Origin: Xanthomonas maliensis
GTDB taxonomy: Bacteria > Pseudomonadota > Gammaproteobacteria > Xanthomonadales > Xanthomonadaceae
DNA: 64,000 nucleotides
Assembly: GCF_009192945.1 (NCBI RefSeq)
Contig: NZ_NSET01000021.1
Span: 62,001 to 126,000 of the forward strand
Reading direction: 5' to 3'
Numbering within the stretch: position 1 is the first letter of the stretch; each line of letters opens with the position of its first letter. The translations under genes were made by a program, and so were the position numbers. Positions 41,186 to 50,602 of this stretch are shown here, piece by piece. The notes beneath the pieces are model-generated. The model was not told the origin of the DNA. It was given only the letters and a program-made list of their open reading frames with translations, and did no database searches.

Positions 41186-42067
41186 TCATGCCGGGCGTGC
41201 ATTGTCCCAGCTGTCGCAGCTACGCTGCCCGGGCTCGACCGACGGCAACAGGAACGCCAGCGCTTGCGCGCAGGACTGTTCGACCTTCAGCGTGAGCAGA
41301 TCGTCGGCACGCGTGCGCCCGAAGTTGAGCGCGGCGATCGGCAGACCGGCACGCGCGGCCGCCTGCACGAAACGGAAGCCGGAATAGACCATCAACGACG
41401 AGCCTACCACCAGCATCGCATCGGCCGCCTGTAGATGCGCAAACGCGCGTTCGACCCGCTCGCGCGGCACATTCTCGCCGAAGAACACCACATCCGGTTT
41501 GAGCACGCCCGCGCAGGCAGGACAGGCCGGCACCACGAAGCTGTCAAAGGCCACCGCTTCCAGGTCGGCATCGCCATCGGGCGCCTGTGCCGCTTCCAGC
41601 GCGGCCCAGTCCGGGTTGTCCCGTTCCAGCAGCTGCTGGAACTCCTGGCGCGGCATGCGACGCTCGCAGCCCATGCAACGCACCACATCCAAGCGTCCAT
41701 GCAGGTCGATCACCGCCTGGCTGCCGGCCGCCTGGTGCAGGCGATCGACGTTCTGGGTCAGCAACAGCTCCAATTGGCCGCCGGCCTCCAGCGCTGCCAA
41801 TGCGTGATGGGTGGCATTGGGCCGTGCCTGGCCGAAGCGCGGCCAGCCGACCAGGCTGCGCGCCCAGTAGCGCTGGCGCGTGGCTTCCTCACCCATGAAG
41901 GCCTGGAAGGTGACCGGCTGTGGGCGCTTCCAGCCGCCATGCAGATCGCGATAATCGGGAATGCCGGAATCGGTGCTGCAACCGGCACCGCTCAGCACGA
42001 ACAGCCGGCGGTGGCGCGCGATGAACGCCTGCAAGGTGTCATTGGCGGCAGCAGGCTGGGCGAGCAT
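41186..42067 (-). CDS. Sirtuin NAD-dependent protein deacylase
   Basis: 293 residues from ATG 42067. NAD-binding LSGAGCSTDSGIPDYRD, the catalytic TQNVDRLHQAAGS and DLHGRLD (His), two zinc-binding cysteine pairs (CMGC and CPAC), and GENVPRERV and VGSSLMVYSGF are all present. It removes acyl groups from lysines with NAD. The spacing between the zinc pairs is long (about 60 residues), as in the SIR2 class II/NPD-like bacterial branch. It is a single gene. Confidence 0.9.
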   Translation of the reverse strand: MLAQPAAANDTLQAFIARHRRLFVLSGAGCSTDSGIPDYRDLHGGWKRPQPVTFQAFMGEEATRQRYWARSLVGWPRFGQARPNATHHALAALEAGGQLELLLTQNVDRLHQAAGSQAVIDLHGRLDVVRCMGCERRMPRQEFQQLLERDNPDWAALEAAQAPDGDADLEAVAFDSFVVPACPACAGVLKPDVVFFGENVPRERVERAFAHLQAADAMLVVGSSLMVYSGFRFVQAAARAGLPIAALNFGRTRADDLLTLKVEQSCAQALAFLLPSVEPGQRSCDSWDNARPA

Positions 42068-42421
42068 CGTGCGACTCCGGCGTTTGGTGGACGAACAAGC
42101 GGCAGTGTGGACGCCATCATGGCCCTGCGCACCGTCCGTGTTGCGTGTACTGCAGGCGAACAGCCGATGCCGCGACCGTAGCGCACGGTTCCGTCTACCC
42201 CGTCGGTCGTCCACCGAGACCGGCGACTACAAATCGCAGGCGAAAGCCGTCGCCGTACAGCGATCACGCGGCGGGCTGTCGGCTCGCAAGCGCAGCAACG
42301 GGATCACAACCTCGCCACCGCGCATTGCTGGGACACGTCCGCTGCCACCGCCGATGCAGCGGCGCTGCGATCATTATGGTGGCCCGAGCGGCGATTCCAA
42401 GTCAGCGCGGGCCGTGCAGGC
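42068..42421. other. 354-base gap with nothing recognised
   Basis: Open frames here lack family character and have no usable starts. I see no strong dyad or promoter. Confidence 0.5.
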
Positions 42422-43696
42422 TCATTCGCCACGGGCGGGATGTGGCGCGAAGCGTCCATAGGGCCGGCTGTCATCGGCGCGCCGACGCAGAATCGTTGCA
42501 GCGGCAAACGCGGCAGCGAGCAGGCTCAGACATAGACCGATCAGCGCCGCCCAGCCGCCGTGCTGCCAGAACCAGCCTCCCGCAGCGCCGACGATGCTGG
42601 AGCCGGCGTAATAGGCCAGCAGGTACAACGACGCGGCGTGGCTGCGATGGCTGCCACCGAGTCGGCTGACCCAGGCGCTGGCCGCGGAGTGGGCGATGAA
42701 GAAGCCGATGGTCACCAAGACAATCCCGGCCACCACCAGCGTCAACACCTGCGCCAACGTCAGCGCCATCCCGAGCATGCACAGCGCGATACCGGCGATC
42801 ACCACCGGACCGCGGCCAAACCGATCGGACGCCGCGCCAGCCACCGACGAGCTGACGATGCCGAACACGTACGCGCTGAAGATCAGGCCGATCTGGCTCT
42901 GGCTCAACCCGAACTCCGGCCCGCTCAGGCGAAAGCCCGCATAGTTGTACAGGCTGACGAACACGCCCATCAGCAGGAACGGCAACGCGAACAGCCATGG
43001 CAGATTGCGGTCGCGCAGGTGGCCGAGCCACGCCTGCAGGTGGAAGCGCAGGTTGATGCCATGCCGGCGCACGAAATGGCGTGACGGCGGCAGCAACCAG
43101 ACGAAGGCCAGCGCGCACAGCAGATCGAACAGGCTCAGCGTTGCCAGCGCATGGCGCCAACCGATCTGATCGGTCAACAGGCTCATCACGATGCGCCCGC
43201 TCATGCCGCCAAAGGCGTTGCCGGCGACGTACAGGCCGGTAGCCGCGCCCAGCTTGTCCGGCGGCAGCTCTTCGCCCAGGTAGACCATCGCCACCGCCGG
43301 CACGCCGCCGAGCGCAATCCCGGACAGCGTGCGCACCACCACCAGCGCCTCCCAGTGCGGCAGAAAGGCAGCGATCAGATTGAGCACGGCCGCCAGCGCG
43401 ATCGAGGCGAACATCAAACCCCGCCGCCCGAGGTTTTCCGAGACCGCGCCCGCGCAGAAGATCGCCAGTGCCAGCGCGCCGGTCGCCAGCGACAACGGCA
43501 GCGACGAGGTGGCCGCATCCACACCGAAGGCGCGCGCGAACTCCGGCAGCAACGGCTGCACGCTGTACAGCAGCGAGAACGTGGCAAAGCCGGCCAGGAA
43601 CAGCGCCAGGCGGATCCGCACCGCGGCGGGCGCGCCTGCGGCCATGGCAGCAGCCGGGTCCAGCGAGGCGTGGGAGCGATGATCGGGAGAGGACAC
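42422..43696 (-). CDS. MFS transporter, YnfM-like
   Basis: 424-residue, 12-span major-facilitator protein: LFLAGFATFSLLYSVQPLLPEFARAFGV in TM1, VSENLGRRGLMFAS in the 2-3 loop, SDRFGRGPVVIAG in the 8-9 loop. It resembles YnfM/arabinose-efflux-type exporters; the substrate is unknown. It is divergent from a LysR gene which probably controls it. The start is uncertain: GTG 43696 gives a 16-residue lead, while ATG 43648 would begin closer to TM1. Confidence 0.8.
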   Translation of the reverse strand: MSSPDHRSHASLDPAAAMAAGAPAAVRIRLALFLAGFATFSLLYSVQPLLPEFARAFGVDAATSSLPLSLATGALALAIFCAGAVSENLGRRGLMFASIALAAVLNLIAAFLPHWEALVVVRTLSGIALGGVPAVAMVYLGEELPPDKLGAATGLYVAGNAFGGMSGRIVMSLLTDQIGWRHALATLSLFDLLCALAFVWLLPPSRHFVRRHGINLRFHLQAWLGHLRDRNLPWLFALPFLLMGVFVSLYNYAGFRLSGPEFGLSQSQIGLIFSAYVFGIVSSSVAGAASDRFGRGPVVIAGIALCMLGMALTLAQVLTLVVAGIVLVTIGFFIAHSAASAWVSRLGGSHRSHAASLYLLAYYAGSSIVGAAGGWFWQHGGWAALIGLCLSLLAAAFAAATILRRRADDSRPYGRFAPHPARGE

Positions 43697-43793
43697 AGGT
43701 GCGCGATCGAGACGTGGGGCGGCCAGTATTCGCCCGCCGTGACCCTCTGTCCAATATATGATGGTCGCAGCATCCATATGTGAAACAGATGGC

Positions 43794-44681
43794 ATGGAAC
43801 TGCGTCACCTGCGTTATTTCCTGGCTGTGGCCGAGGAAGGCAACTTCACCCGCGCCGCGCTGCGGGTCGGCATCGGCCAGCCACCGCTGAGCCAACAGAT
43901 CCAGACATTGGAGCGCGAGCTGGGCACGCCGCTGTTCCGCCGCACGCACAGCGGCGCGGAATTGACGCCGGCAGGGACCGCCTTTCTGGGCGAAGTGCGA
44001 CGGGTGCTGGCCGACGTGGACCGCGCCGCCGAAACTGCCCGCCGGGTCGCGCGTGGCGAGTCCGGCCGCTTGCGCCTGGGCTTTACCGCCTCGGCCGCGT
44101 TCAGTCCGGTGGTCCCGCGGTTGATCCGCGATTTCCGTCGGCGCTGGCCACAGGTGGAGCTGCTGCTCGACGAGACCAACACCACCAGTCTGCTGCAAGG
44201 ACTGGTCGACGGTCGCCTGGACGCGGCCTTCGTGCGCTACGGCCTGAGCACGCCGCCAGACCTGCAGTTGCTGCGCTTTGCCGACGAGCCGATGAAGATC
44301 GCCGTGCCCGCCGCGCATCCGCTGGCCGCGCGCGACAGTGCCCCGTTGGCGGCGCTGGCCGGCGAGCCCTTCATCCTGTTCCCGCGCAGCTTCGGCTCGA
44401 GCCTGTACGACGAAATTCTCGCCGCCTGCCGCGAGTCCGGGGTGACCTTGCACATCACCCAGGAGGCGCCACAGATGTCCTCGATCATCAATCTGGTGGC
44501 GGCCGAGCTGGGCGTGTCGGTGGTTCCCGCCTCCACCGCGCAGCTGCAGCGAGCGGGCGTGCGCTATCTCGATATCGAAGGCCGCATGCCGCTGGCGCGG
44601 TTGGCATTGGCGGCGTGCCCGGGAGCGCACGACACCACGCCGTTGGTGCGGCATCTATGGGAGCTGGCCGAACAGCTGTGA
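43794..44681 (+). CDS. LysR-family regulator next to the YnfM-like transporter
   Basis: 295 residues with the LysR helix-turn-helix MELRHLRYFLAVAEEGNFTRAALRVGIGQPPLSQQIQTLERELGTPLFRR and a periplasmic-binding-protein-like effector domain (LRLGFTASAAFSPVVPRLIRDF, VVPASTAQL). ATG 43794 is set by the family N-terminus. It is convergent with tatD and divergent from the MFS gene, its likely target. Confidence 0.88.
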   Translation: MELRHLRYFLAVAEEGNFTRAALRVGIGQPPLSQQIQTLERELGTPLFRRTHSGAELTPAGTAFLGEVRRVLADVDRAAETARRVARGESGRLRLGFTASAAFSPVVPRLIRDFRRRWPQVELLLDETNTTSLLQGLVDGRLDAAFVRYGLSTPPDLQLLRFADEPMKIAVPAAHPLAARDSAPLAALAGEPFILFPRSFGSSLYDEILAACRESGVTLHITQEAPQMSSIINLVAAELGVSVVPASTAQLQRAGVRYLDIEGRMPLARLALAACPGAHDTTPLVRHLWELAEQL

Positions 44682-44723
44682 GACCGGCGGACGGCGGATG
44701 CGGTCGACATCGCCTCGCATCGC

Positions 44724-45530
44724 TCAGCTCGCGACCGCCGGCTCCGGCAGGCGGAAGAACGTGCGCGTCGCCGCCGTGCTGTTGGCCGCTGTGATGCTGA
44801 CGTCTTCGCCACGATCGCGCGCCAGCTCTTCGACGATATGCGCCAGGAACATCGGTTCGTTGCGGCGATCCTTGGGCATCGGCCTGAGCGTGCGCGGCAG
44901 CAGGTATGGCGCGTCGGTTTCGATCAGCAACCGATTGGCGGGGATATGCCGCACCAGCTCGCGCAGGTGTGCGCCGCGCCGTTCGTCGCACAGCCAGCCG
45001 GTGATGCCGATGTAGTAGTCGCGATCCAGGTAGTCGAACAGTTCTTCGCGCGTGCCGGTGAAGCAATGCACCACGGCCGCCCCCAGCTTGCCATCGAAGC
45101 TGCGCAGGATGGACAGGAAGTCGGCATGCGCGTCGCGTTGATGCAGGAACAATGGTTTACCGATCTCGGCGGCCAATTGCAGCTGCCGTTCGAACGCCTT
45201 GTGCTGCGCCGGACGCGGTGCGAAATCGCGGAAATAGTCCAGCCCACACTCACCCACCGCCACCACCTCGGCGTGACTGTGCAGGGCTCGCATTTCGCGG
45301 TCGCATTCGTCGGTGTATTCCACCGCATGATGCGGGTGCACGCCGGCCGTGGCGTAAAGCACGCCGGGATGCTGCTGTGCCAGTTGCAAGGCCAGCGGGG
45401 AATGCTCGCGGCTGGCCCCAGTGATCACCAGCTGCGCCACGCCGGCGGCATGGGCGCGTTGCAGCACTGCGTCGCGATCGCGATCGAAGGAGTCGTGGGT
45501 GAGATTGGCGCCAATGTCGATCAACTGCAT
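44724..45530 (-). CDS. tatD: TatD-family hydrolase/DNase
   Basis: 268 residues with the metal-site pattern of TatD: IGANLTHDSFDRDRD at the start, AGVHPHHA, GECGLDYFRDF, FLHQRDAHADF, VVHCFTGT and LIETDAPYLLPR. It is a Mg-dependent 3'-5' nuclease family thought to act in DNA repair or quality control. ATG 45530 matches the usual N-terminus MQLIDIGANLTH. No operon partner is evident. Confidence 0.93.
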   Translation of the reverse strand: MQLIDIGANLTHDSFDRDRDAVLQRAHAAGVAQLVITGASREHSPLALQLAQQHPGVLYATAGVHPHHAVEYTDECDREMRALHSHAEVVAVGECGLDYFRDFAPRPAQHKAFERQLQLAAEIGKPLFLHQRDAHADFLSILRSFDGKLGAAVVHCFTGTREELFDYLDRDYYIGITGWLCDERRGAHLRELVRHIPANRLLIETDAPYLLPRTLRPMPKDRRNEPMFLAHIVEELARDRGEDVSITAANSTAATRTFFRLPEPAVAS

Positions 45531-45790
45531 GGAACGGGGTATCGCCTCAGGAACAGCGCTGATTGTACGGCCCGGCGGTGATGACGGCACCTTGGGCATG
45601 GGGCGCGAGAGAACCGGCAATGACGCTGCACGCGTGTTGGCGATGCGTGCAGAAAGGCACGCCCCCCACGCGTCACGGATGTCTGGCGCGCAGCCATCTG
45701 ACGCAGCGCCTGCCAGCGTGCAGCGCGCCCGCTAGCGCGTGTGATGCACTGTGAGATGCTTCACAACCACCTCAACGTCCATCACCCGTT

Positions 45791-46708
45791 CTAGGCCGGC
45801 ATGGGAATCGTCATCGCCTCGATCCGCGCGGCCAATGCCTGGATCGTCAATTGTGCCGAACGCGACAGCTGGCGCTGCGGCGCCACGCACAAGGCCAGGG
45901 TCATCGGCGTGGTCAGATGCTGACGAAACGGCACGAAGGCCAGGCGGCCCTCGGCCACGTCCGGCGCGGCGTCCAGCCACGACATCAGGCCCACCCCCGC
46001 TCCTGCGCGCACCAGTCCGCGCAGGGTGCGCACATCGTTGCAATGGGTCAGCCGCTTCACGTCGATGTGCTGGCGCTGGTACAGCACCTTGGCATGCTCG
46101 CCGACGATCAACGGTGCCGCCGGCAGCAGCAGGCGATGCTCCAGCGTCTCGCTCAGCTGCAGCGCGCCACGGGTGCTGAGCGGATGACCGACCGGCATGG
46201 CGATCCCCAGCGGCACGTCGGCGAACGCGCGCACCTCCAGATCCACGCTGCTGACTGGGTCCAGCAGCAGGCCAATGTCGACGTCGGCCGAGGTCACCAT
46301 GTCCATCACCTGCTGGTTGCGCGCAGTGGACAGGTTGAAGGTGACGCCTGGATAGTCCTGCACCAGCGCAGCCACCGCTGCCGGCACCAACCCCTCACTG
46401 AGGGCATCGATCATGGCGATCTCGACATGGCCGCGGCGTAGGCCCTTCAGCTCGTCGAAGCGCTCCAGCGTGCGCGCATAGGCCTTCTCCCATTGCCGCA
46501 CATCCACCAGCAGCAGCTCGCCAGCGGCGGTCAGGCGCAGCCGCCCGGGCAGGCGCTCGAACAGCTGTGCGCCCAGCTCCTCCTCGGCCTTGAGAATCTG
46601 CCGGTCGATCGCCGAGGCGGACACGTGCAGCACCTCCGAGGCCTTGCGGATGCTGCCGCAGCGGGCCACTTCGATGAAGTAACGGGTGAAGCGCGAGAAG
46701 GTCAGCAT
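45791..46708 (-). CDS. LysR-family regulator, candidate HpxR-like purine regulator
   Basis: 305 residues from ATG 46708: a LysR helix-turn-helix (FTRYFIEVARCGSIRKASEVLHVSASAIDRQILKAEEELGAQLFERLPGRLRLTAAGE) of the branch with SAIDRQI, then the effector domain. The open frame continues far upstream, but that part is the antisense of the Rieske gene. It is divergent from the Rieske oxygenase; a T-N11-A dyad (46730-46742) lies between them and recurs at the allC promoter, so it probably controls both. In Klebsiella hpxDE lies beside a LysR gene, hpxR. Confidence 0.82.
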   Translation of the reverse strand: MLTFSRFTRYFIEVARCGSIRKASEVLHVSASAIDRQILKAEEELGAQLFERLPGRLRLTAAGELLLVDVRQWEKAYARTLERFDELKGLRRGHVEIAMIDALSEGLVPAAVAALVQDYPGVTFNLSTARNQQVMDMVTSADVDIGLLLDPVSSVDLEVRAFADVPLGIAMPVGHPLSTRGALQLSETLEHRLLLPAAPLIVGEHAKVLYQRQHIDVKRLTHCNDVRTLRGLVRAGAGVGLMSWLDAAPDVAEGRLAFVPFRQHLTTPMTLALCVAPQRQLSRSAQLTIQALAARIEAMTIPMPA

Positions 46709-46726
46709 CGGGCCACTCCGGGGTCG

Positions 46727-46794
46727 CGTTGCATTTTTTGCATCGGCGAGACTGAAAAACGGCGTTTGATCACACACCCAGCCGTTCCTAGAGT
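46727..46794 (+). promoter_or_regulatory. Promoter and LysR box of the Rieske (hpxDE-like) operon
   Basis: CGTTGCATTTTTTGCA at 46727-46742 contains the T-N11-A palindrome TGCATTTTTTGCA (46730-46742). Downstream are -35 TTGATC (46766-46771) and -10 TAGAGT (46789-46794), 17-base spacer. The box centre is about 65 bases before the predicted transcription start, the standard LysR recognition-site position. The 16-base element is repeated exactly at 61100-61115. Confidence 0.7.
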
Positions 46795-46816
46795 CAATCG
46801 GCACGTCCCCGTGCAG

Positions 46817-47887
46817 ATGCTCGAGACCGCCCTGATGGATGTCGCCGCCCCGATTCCCCCCGTGCACTGCAGCTTCGATGCCGCCGACTGGCAACGCCTG
46901 GCGCAGCACTGGCATGCGGTGGCGCTGAGCAGCGAGGTGGGCGAGGCGCCGTTCAAGGCCACCCTGCTCGACGAGCCGCTGGTGCTGTACCGGGTGGCCG
47001 GCGACCTGGTGGCCGCGCGCGATATCTGCCCGCATCGCGGCGTGCCGTTGAGCATGGGCCGTGCCGATGGCCGCGGCGTGGTCTGCGCCTATCACGGCCT
47101 GCGCTTCGGCGCCGGTGGCCGCTGCAACCACATCCCCGCCAGCCCCAGCCAGAACATTCCCGCCAAGATGCGCCTGCACACCTACGCGGTGGCCGAGCGC
47201 TACGGGCTGATCTGGGTCTGCCTGGCCAAGCCGGCCGGCGTGGAGGCGGCCGAGGTGCAACTGCCGCCGATGCCCCATTGGGACGATCCGGGCTTCCAGC
47301 AGATCGTCTGTCCCGGTTTCGATATCGCCGGCAGCGCAGCGCGGCAACTGGAAGGCTTCATCGATGTGGCGCATTTCGCCTTCGTGCACACCGCCACCTT
47401 TGCCCAACCCGACAAGCAGGAGGTGCCGGCCTACACCACCAGCGAAACGCCCACCGGGTTCAATGCCGACTACTACAGCACGGTGGCCAATTTCTCGGTG
47501 GACATGCCGTTGCCGGAGATTCCGCCGGACTTCCAGTGGTTGCGCCACTTCGAAGTGCACCTGCCATTCACCGCCACCTTGACCATCCACTTTCCGCATC
47601 CCGGCAAGCGGCTGGTGATCATGAATGCCGCCAGCCCGGTCTCCAAGCACCGCACCCGGCTGCTGGTGCCGATCGCCCGCAATTTCGACACCCATCTGCC
47701 GGTGGCGGACGTGCATGCCTTCAACCTGCGGGTGTTCGAGGAAGACCGTGCCATGGTCGAAGCGCAACGGCCCGAATACCTGCCGCTGGACCCGCTGCTG
47801 GAGGTGCACATCCCCGCCGACCGCAGTTCGATCGCCTACCGCCGGGCCTTGCGCAACCAGGGCTATAGCGACTTCTTCCTGCGTTGA
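46817..47887 (+). CDS. hpxD: Rieske oxygenase, HpxD-like (probable hypoxanthine hydroxylase component)
   Basis: 356-residue Rieske non-haem iron oxygenase. The Rieske ligands are Cys71-x-His73 (CPHRGVPLS) and Cys90-x-x-His93 (CAYHGLRFG); the mononuclear iron ligands are in EGFIDVAHFAFVH (Asp183, His186, His191). By architecture it could be a vanillate/aryl-sulfonate-type demethylase, but its neighbours are purine genes and a LysR regulator, as in Klebsiella hpxDE where such a pair oxidises hypoxanthine to xanthine. That function is inferred. ATG 46817 or 46835 could be the start. Confidence 0.78.
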   Translation: MLETALMDVAAPIPPVHCSFDAADWQRLAQHWHAVALSSEVGEAPFKATLLDEPLVLYRVAGDLVAARDICPHRGVPLSMGRADGRGVVCAYHGLRFGAGGRCNHIPASPSQNIPAKMRLHTYAVAERYGLIWVCLAKPAGVEAAEVQLPPMPHWDDPGFQQIVCPGFDIAGSAARQLEGFIDVAHFAFVHTATFAQPDKQEVPAYTTSETPTGFNADYYSTVANFSVDMPLPEIPPDFQWLRHFEVHLPFTATLTIHFPHPGKRLVIMNAASPVSKHRTRLLVPIARNFDTHLPVADVHAFNLRVFEEDRAMVEAQRPEYLPLDPLLEVHIPADRSSIAYRRALRNQGYSDFFLR

Positions 47888-47903
47888 ACCTTCTGGAGGC
47901 GGT

Positions 47904-48860
47904 ATGAACCTGCATGAGGTCCGCGTCGCCGCAGTGACCGAACAAGGCCATCGTCAGCGTGCCTTCCGGCTGGAGCCGATCGCGCATGCGCTGCCCTCCT
48001 TCGAAGCTGGCGCGCACGTGGACGTGCACTTGCCCGATGGCCTGGTGCGGCAGTATTCGATCGCCAGTGCGCCACACGCGCGCGATCATTACCTGCTGTG
48101 CGTGAAACTGGCAGAAGCCTCGCGGGGCGGTTCGCGTCATCTGTGCGAGCGGGTCCGCGCCGGCGACCGGCTGCGCATCTCCAGCCCGCGTAATCTGTTT
48201 CCCCTGCACCCGGGCGATCGCCACGTATTGCTGGCCGCCGGCATCGGCATCACCCCGCTGCTGTCGATGGCCGAGGCGCTGGACGCCGGCGGCGAGCGTT
48301 TCGTGCTGCATTACTACGTCAGGCGGCAGGCCGAGCTGTCCTTTCTGCCACGGCTGCAGCAAGGCTTCGCGCACGGCCAGGTCCACCTGCACCCGAGCGA
48401 GGCCGGTGAGAGCCTGCGTGTGCAAGTGCCGTCCGCGCTGCGGCAGGTCGGCCCGCGCGACCATCTGTATCTGTGCGGTCCAGCGCCCTTCATGGAGTAC
48501 GCCACGAAGGTGGCGCGCGGACATGGATGGACCGACGCGCAGCTGCATCGCGAACATTTTTCTGCCGTCGCCACCCCAGGCACCGAGCCCGACGCCGCGT
48601 TCGAGGTCGAACTGGCCAGCAGCGGCCGCGTGGTGCAGGTCGCGGCCGATCGCAGCATCGCCAGCGCCCTGCTGGACGCCGGTATCGACGTGCCACTGTC
48701 GTGCGAGCAAGGGATGTGCGGCGCTTGCCTGACCGGCGTGCTGGCCGGCATGCCCGACCATCGCGACAGCGTGCTCAGCGATGCCGAGCGCGCCAGCCAC
48801 CACCAGATGACGCTGTGCTGCTCGCGCAGCCATTCGCCGAGGTTGGTGCTGGCCCTGTGA
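47904..48860 (+). CDS. hpxE: Rieske oxygenase reductase, HpxE-like
   Basis: 318-residue flavoprotein-ferredoxin reductase partner of the preceding oxygenase, built like VanB: flavin motif RQYSIASAPH (49-58), nucleotide site AAGIGITPLLS (111-121), CGP (191-193), then a C-terminal plant-type [2Fe-2S] domain with Cys267, Cys272, Cys275 and Cys305. TGGAGGCGGT stands before ATG 47904, 16 bases after the oxygenase stop. It delivers NADH electrons to the Rieske centre. Confidence 0.82.
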   Translation: MNLHEVRVAAVTEQGHRQRAFRLEPIAHALPSFEAGAHVDVHLPDGLVRQYSIASAPHARDHYLLCVKLAEASRGGSRHLCERVRAGDRLRISSPRNLFPLHPGDRHVLLAAGIGITPLLSMAEALDAGGERFVLHYYVRRQAELSFLPRLQQGFAHGQVHLHPSEAGESLRVQVPSALRQVGPRDHLYLCGPAPFMEYATKVARGHGWTDAQLHREHFSAVATPGTEPDAAFEVELASSGRVVQVAADRSIASALLDAGIDVPLSCEQGMCGACLTGVLAGMPDHRDSVLSDAERASHHQMTLCCSRSHSPRLVLAL

Positions 48861-49115
48861 GGTTAAGGCGCACCCCTCGGCGCGCACGCCAATCGCGCGT
48901 GCGCGCGATGGATGGCCGTGCGCGCCCGTTCATCGGCGCCAACGCGATCACGCGAAACGCGATCGGCCGCCTAGCGTGCGGCTGGCATGCGCTGCCGTGT
49001 GGGGGCAAGATCGCAGCAGCGTGCCGTCGCGGCGCGTCCGTGCTTCCATTCCGACGAGAGGCCAGTCGATGTCCACGTTCCTTGCATGCACCGCGTCTGC
49101 GCCGCACCGCTGCTA

Positions 49116-50429
49116 ATGCGCTGGCCCGATTTCGCCCTGGCTGCCAACGGCAGCGATGTGCGCACCGAAGTGCTGGCCGGGTTCACCACCTTCCTGACGA
49201 TGGCCTACATCGTCTTCGTCAATCCCGACATCCTCGCCAGCACCGGCATGGACCATGGTGCGGTGTTCGTCGCGACCTGCCTGGCCGCTGCGCTGGGATC
49301 GTTGGTGATGGCGCTACTGGCCAATTATCCGATCGGCATGGCGCCCGGCATGGGCCTGAATGCGTTCTTCGCGTTCGGCGTGGTCGGCGCGCTGGGCTAT
49401 TCCTGGCAACAGGCGCTGGGCTTGGTGTTCGTGTCCGGCGGCGTATTCCTGCTGCTCACCTTGACCGGCGCGCGACGCTGGCTGGTCGATGGCATTCCGC
49501 CACCACTGCGTAGCGCCATCGCGGCCGGCATCGGCTTGTTCTTGGCCGTGATCGGTCTGCAGAAGGCCGGGCTGATCGTGGCCCATCCGCAGACGCTGCT
49601 GACGTTGGGCGACCTGCACCGACCCGAGCCGCTGCTGGCGCTGGGTGGCCTGCTGTTGATCGGCGCGCTGGAGCTGTGGCGTGTGCACGCGGCCATGTTG
49701 CTGGGCATCCTCGCCGTTACCGTCGCCGCACTGGCGCTGGGACTGGTGCAGTTCCAGGGCGTGCTGGCGCGGCCGCCAAGCCTGGCGCCAACCTTGCTGC
49801 AGTTGGACCCGCTCGGTGCGCTGCAGCGCCAGGGCGGCAGCGGTGCAGTCACCGCGCTGTTGCACGTGGTGCTGGTGTTCGTGCTGGTGGAGATCTTCGA
49901 TGCCACCGGCACCTTGATGGGAGTGGCGCAGCGCGCCGGGCTGCTGCGCACGGCCGAGCAGCGGCAGCGTTTCGATCGCGCCCTGCTCGCCGACAGCACC
50001 GCGATCGTGGCCGGGGCGCTGCTGGGGACCTCCAGCACCACCGCCTACGTGGAGAGCGCCGCTGGCGTGCAGGCCGGCGGACGCACCGGCCTGACGGCGC
50101 TGACGGTCGCCGCGCTGTTCCTGCTGGCATTGCTGTTCTCGCCATTGGCAGCCATGGTGCCGGCCTACGCGACCGCACCGGCCCTGATCTACCTGGCCTC
50201 GGTGATGCTGCGCGAATGCGCCCATATCCGCTGGGACGACGTTGGCGACGCCCTGCCCGCGAGTCTGTGCATGCTGGCCATGCCGCTGACGTATTCGATT
50301 GCAAACGGCCTGGCGCTGGGCTTTGTCAGCTACGCCGCGTTGCAGCTGTGCCGTGGACGCTGGCGCGGCGTCCATCCGGCAACCTGGGTGATCGCCGGCC
50401 TGTTCTTGCTGCGTTTCGCAATGGAATGA
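49116..50429 (+). CDS. AzgA-type NCS2 purine permease
   Basis: 437-residue membrane protein with about 12-14 spans. COG2252 marks: VRTEVLAGFTTFLTMAYIVFVNPDIL, ANYPIGMAPGMGLNAFFAF, SAIAAGIGLFLAVIGLQKAGLIV, LVEIFDATGTLMGVAQRAGL and GTSSTTAYVESAAGVQAGGRTGLTA. Relatives import adenine, guanine or hypoxanthine by proton symport. It follows the hpxDE-like pair in the same direction after 255 bases, in which I see no gene. ATG 49116 is chosen because residues before it are not family-like. Confidence 0.9.
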   Translation: MRWPDFALAANGSDVRTEVLAGFTTFLTMAYIVFVNPDILASTGMDHGAVFVATCLAAALGSLVMALLANYPIGMAPGMGLNAFFAFGVVGALGYSWQQALGLVFVSGGVFLLLTLTGARRWLVDGIPPPLRSAIAAGIGLFLAVIGLQKAGLIVAHPQTLLTLGDLHRPEPLLALGGLLLIGALELWRVHAAMLLGILAVTVAALALGLVQFQGVLARPPSLAPTLLQLDPLGALQRQGGSGAVTALLHVVLVFVLVEIFDATGTLMGVAQRAGLLRTAEQRQRFDRALLADSTAIVAGALLGTSSTTAYVESAAGVQAGGRTGLTALTVAALFLLALLFSPLAAMVPAYATAPALIYLASVMLRECAHIRWDDVGDALPASLCMLAMPLTYSIANGLALGFVSYAALQLCRGRWRGVHPATWVIAGLFLLRFAME

Positions 50430-50602
50430 GCAGCAGGCCCGCTGGTGACGACAGCCAGACGCGCGCGATGCCCCTGCCGCAGCGGTTACGATGCCACTCA
50501 GGCCAAGCGCCGGACGCTGCGGTCGTTCTGTCCGCCGCGCGTTGCCGGCCCGTCCTGTCTGCGGCTTCGCCGCATCGCCCACCTTCGCGAGTCCCTGCCT
50601 GC

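Noticed and set aside
42471-44654. Minus-strand frame spanning the MFS and LysR genes
   Set aside because: It conflicts with two recognised genes and has no homology features.
46709-47809. Possible long N-terminal extension of the LysR gene at 45791
   Set aside because: The extension is antisense to the Rieske oxygenase, and the family N-terminus begins at ATG 46708.
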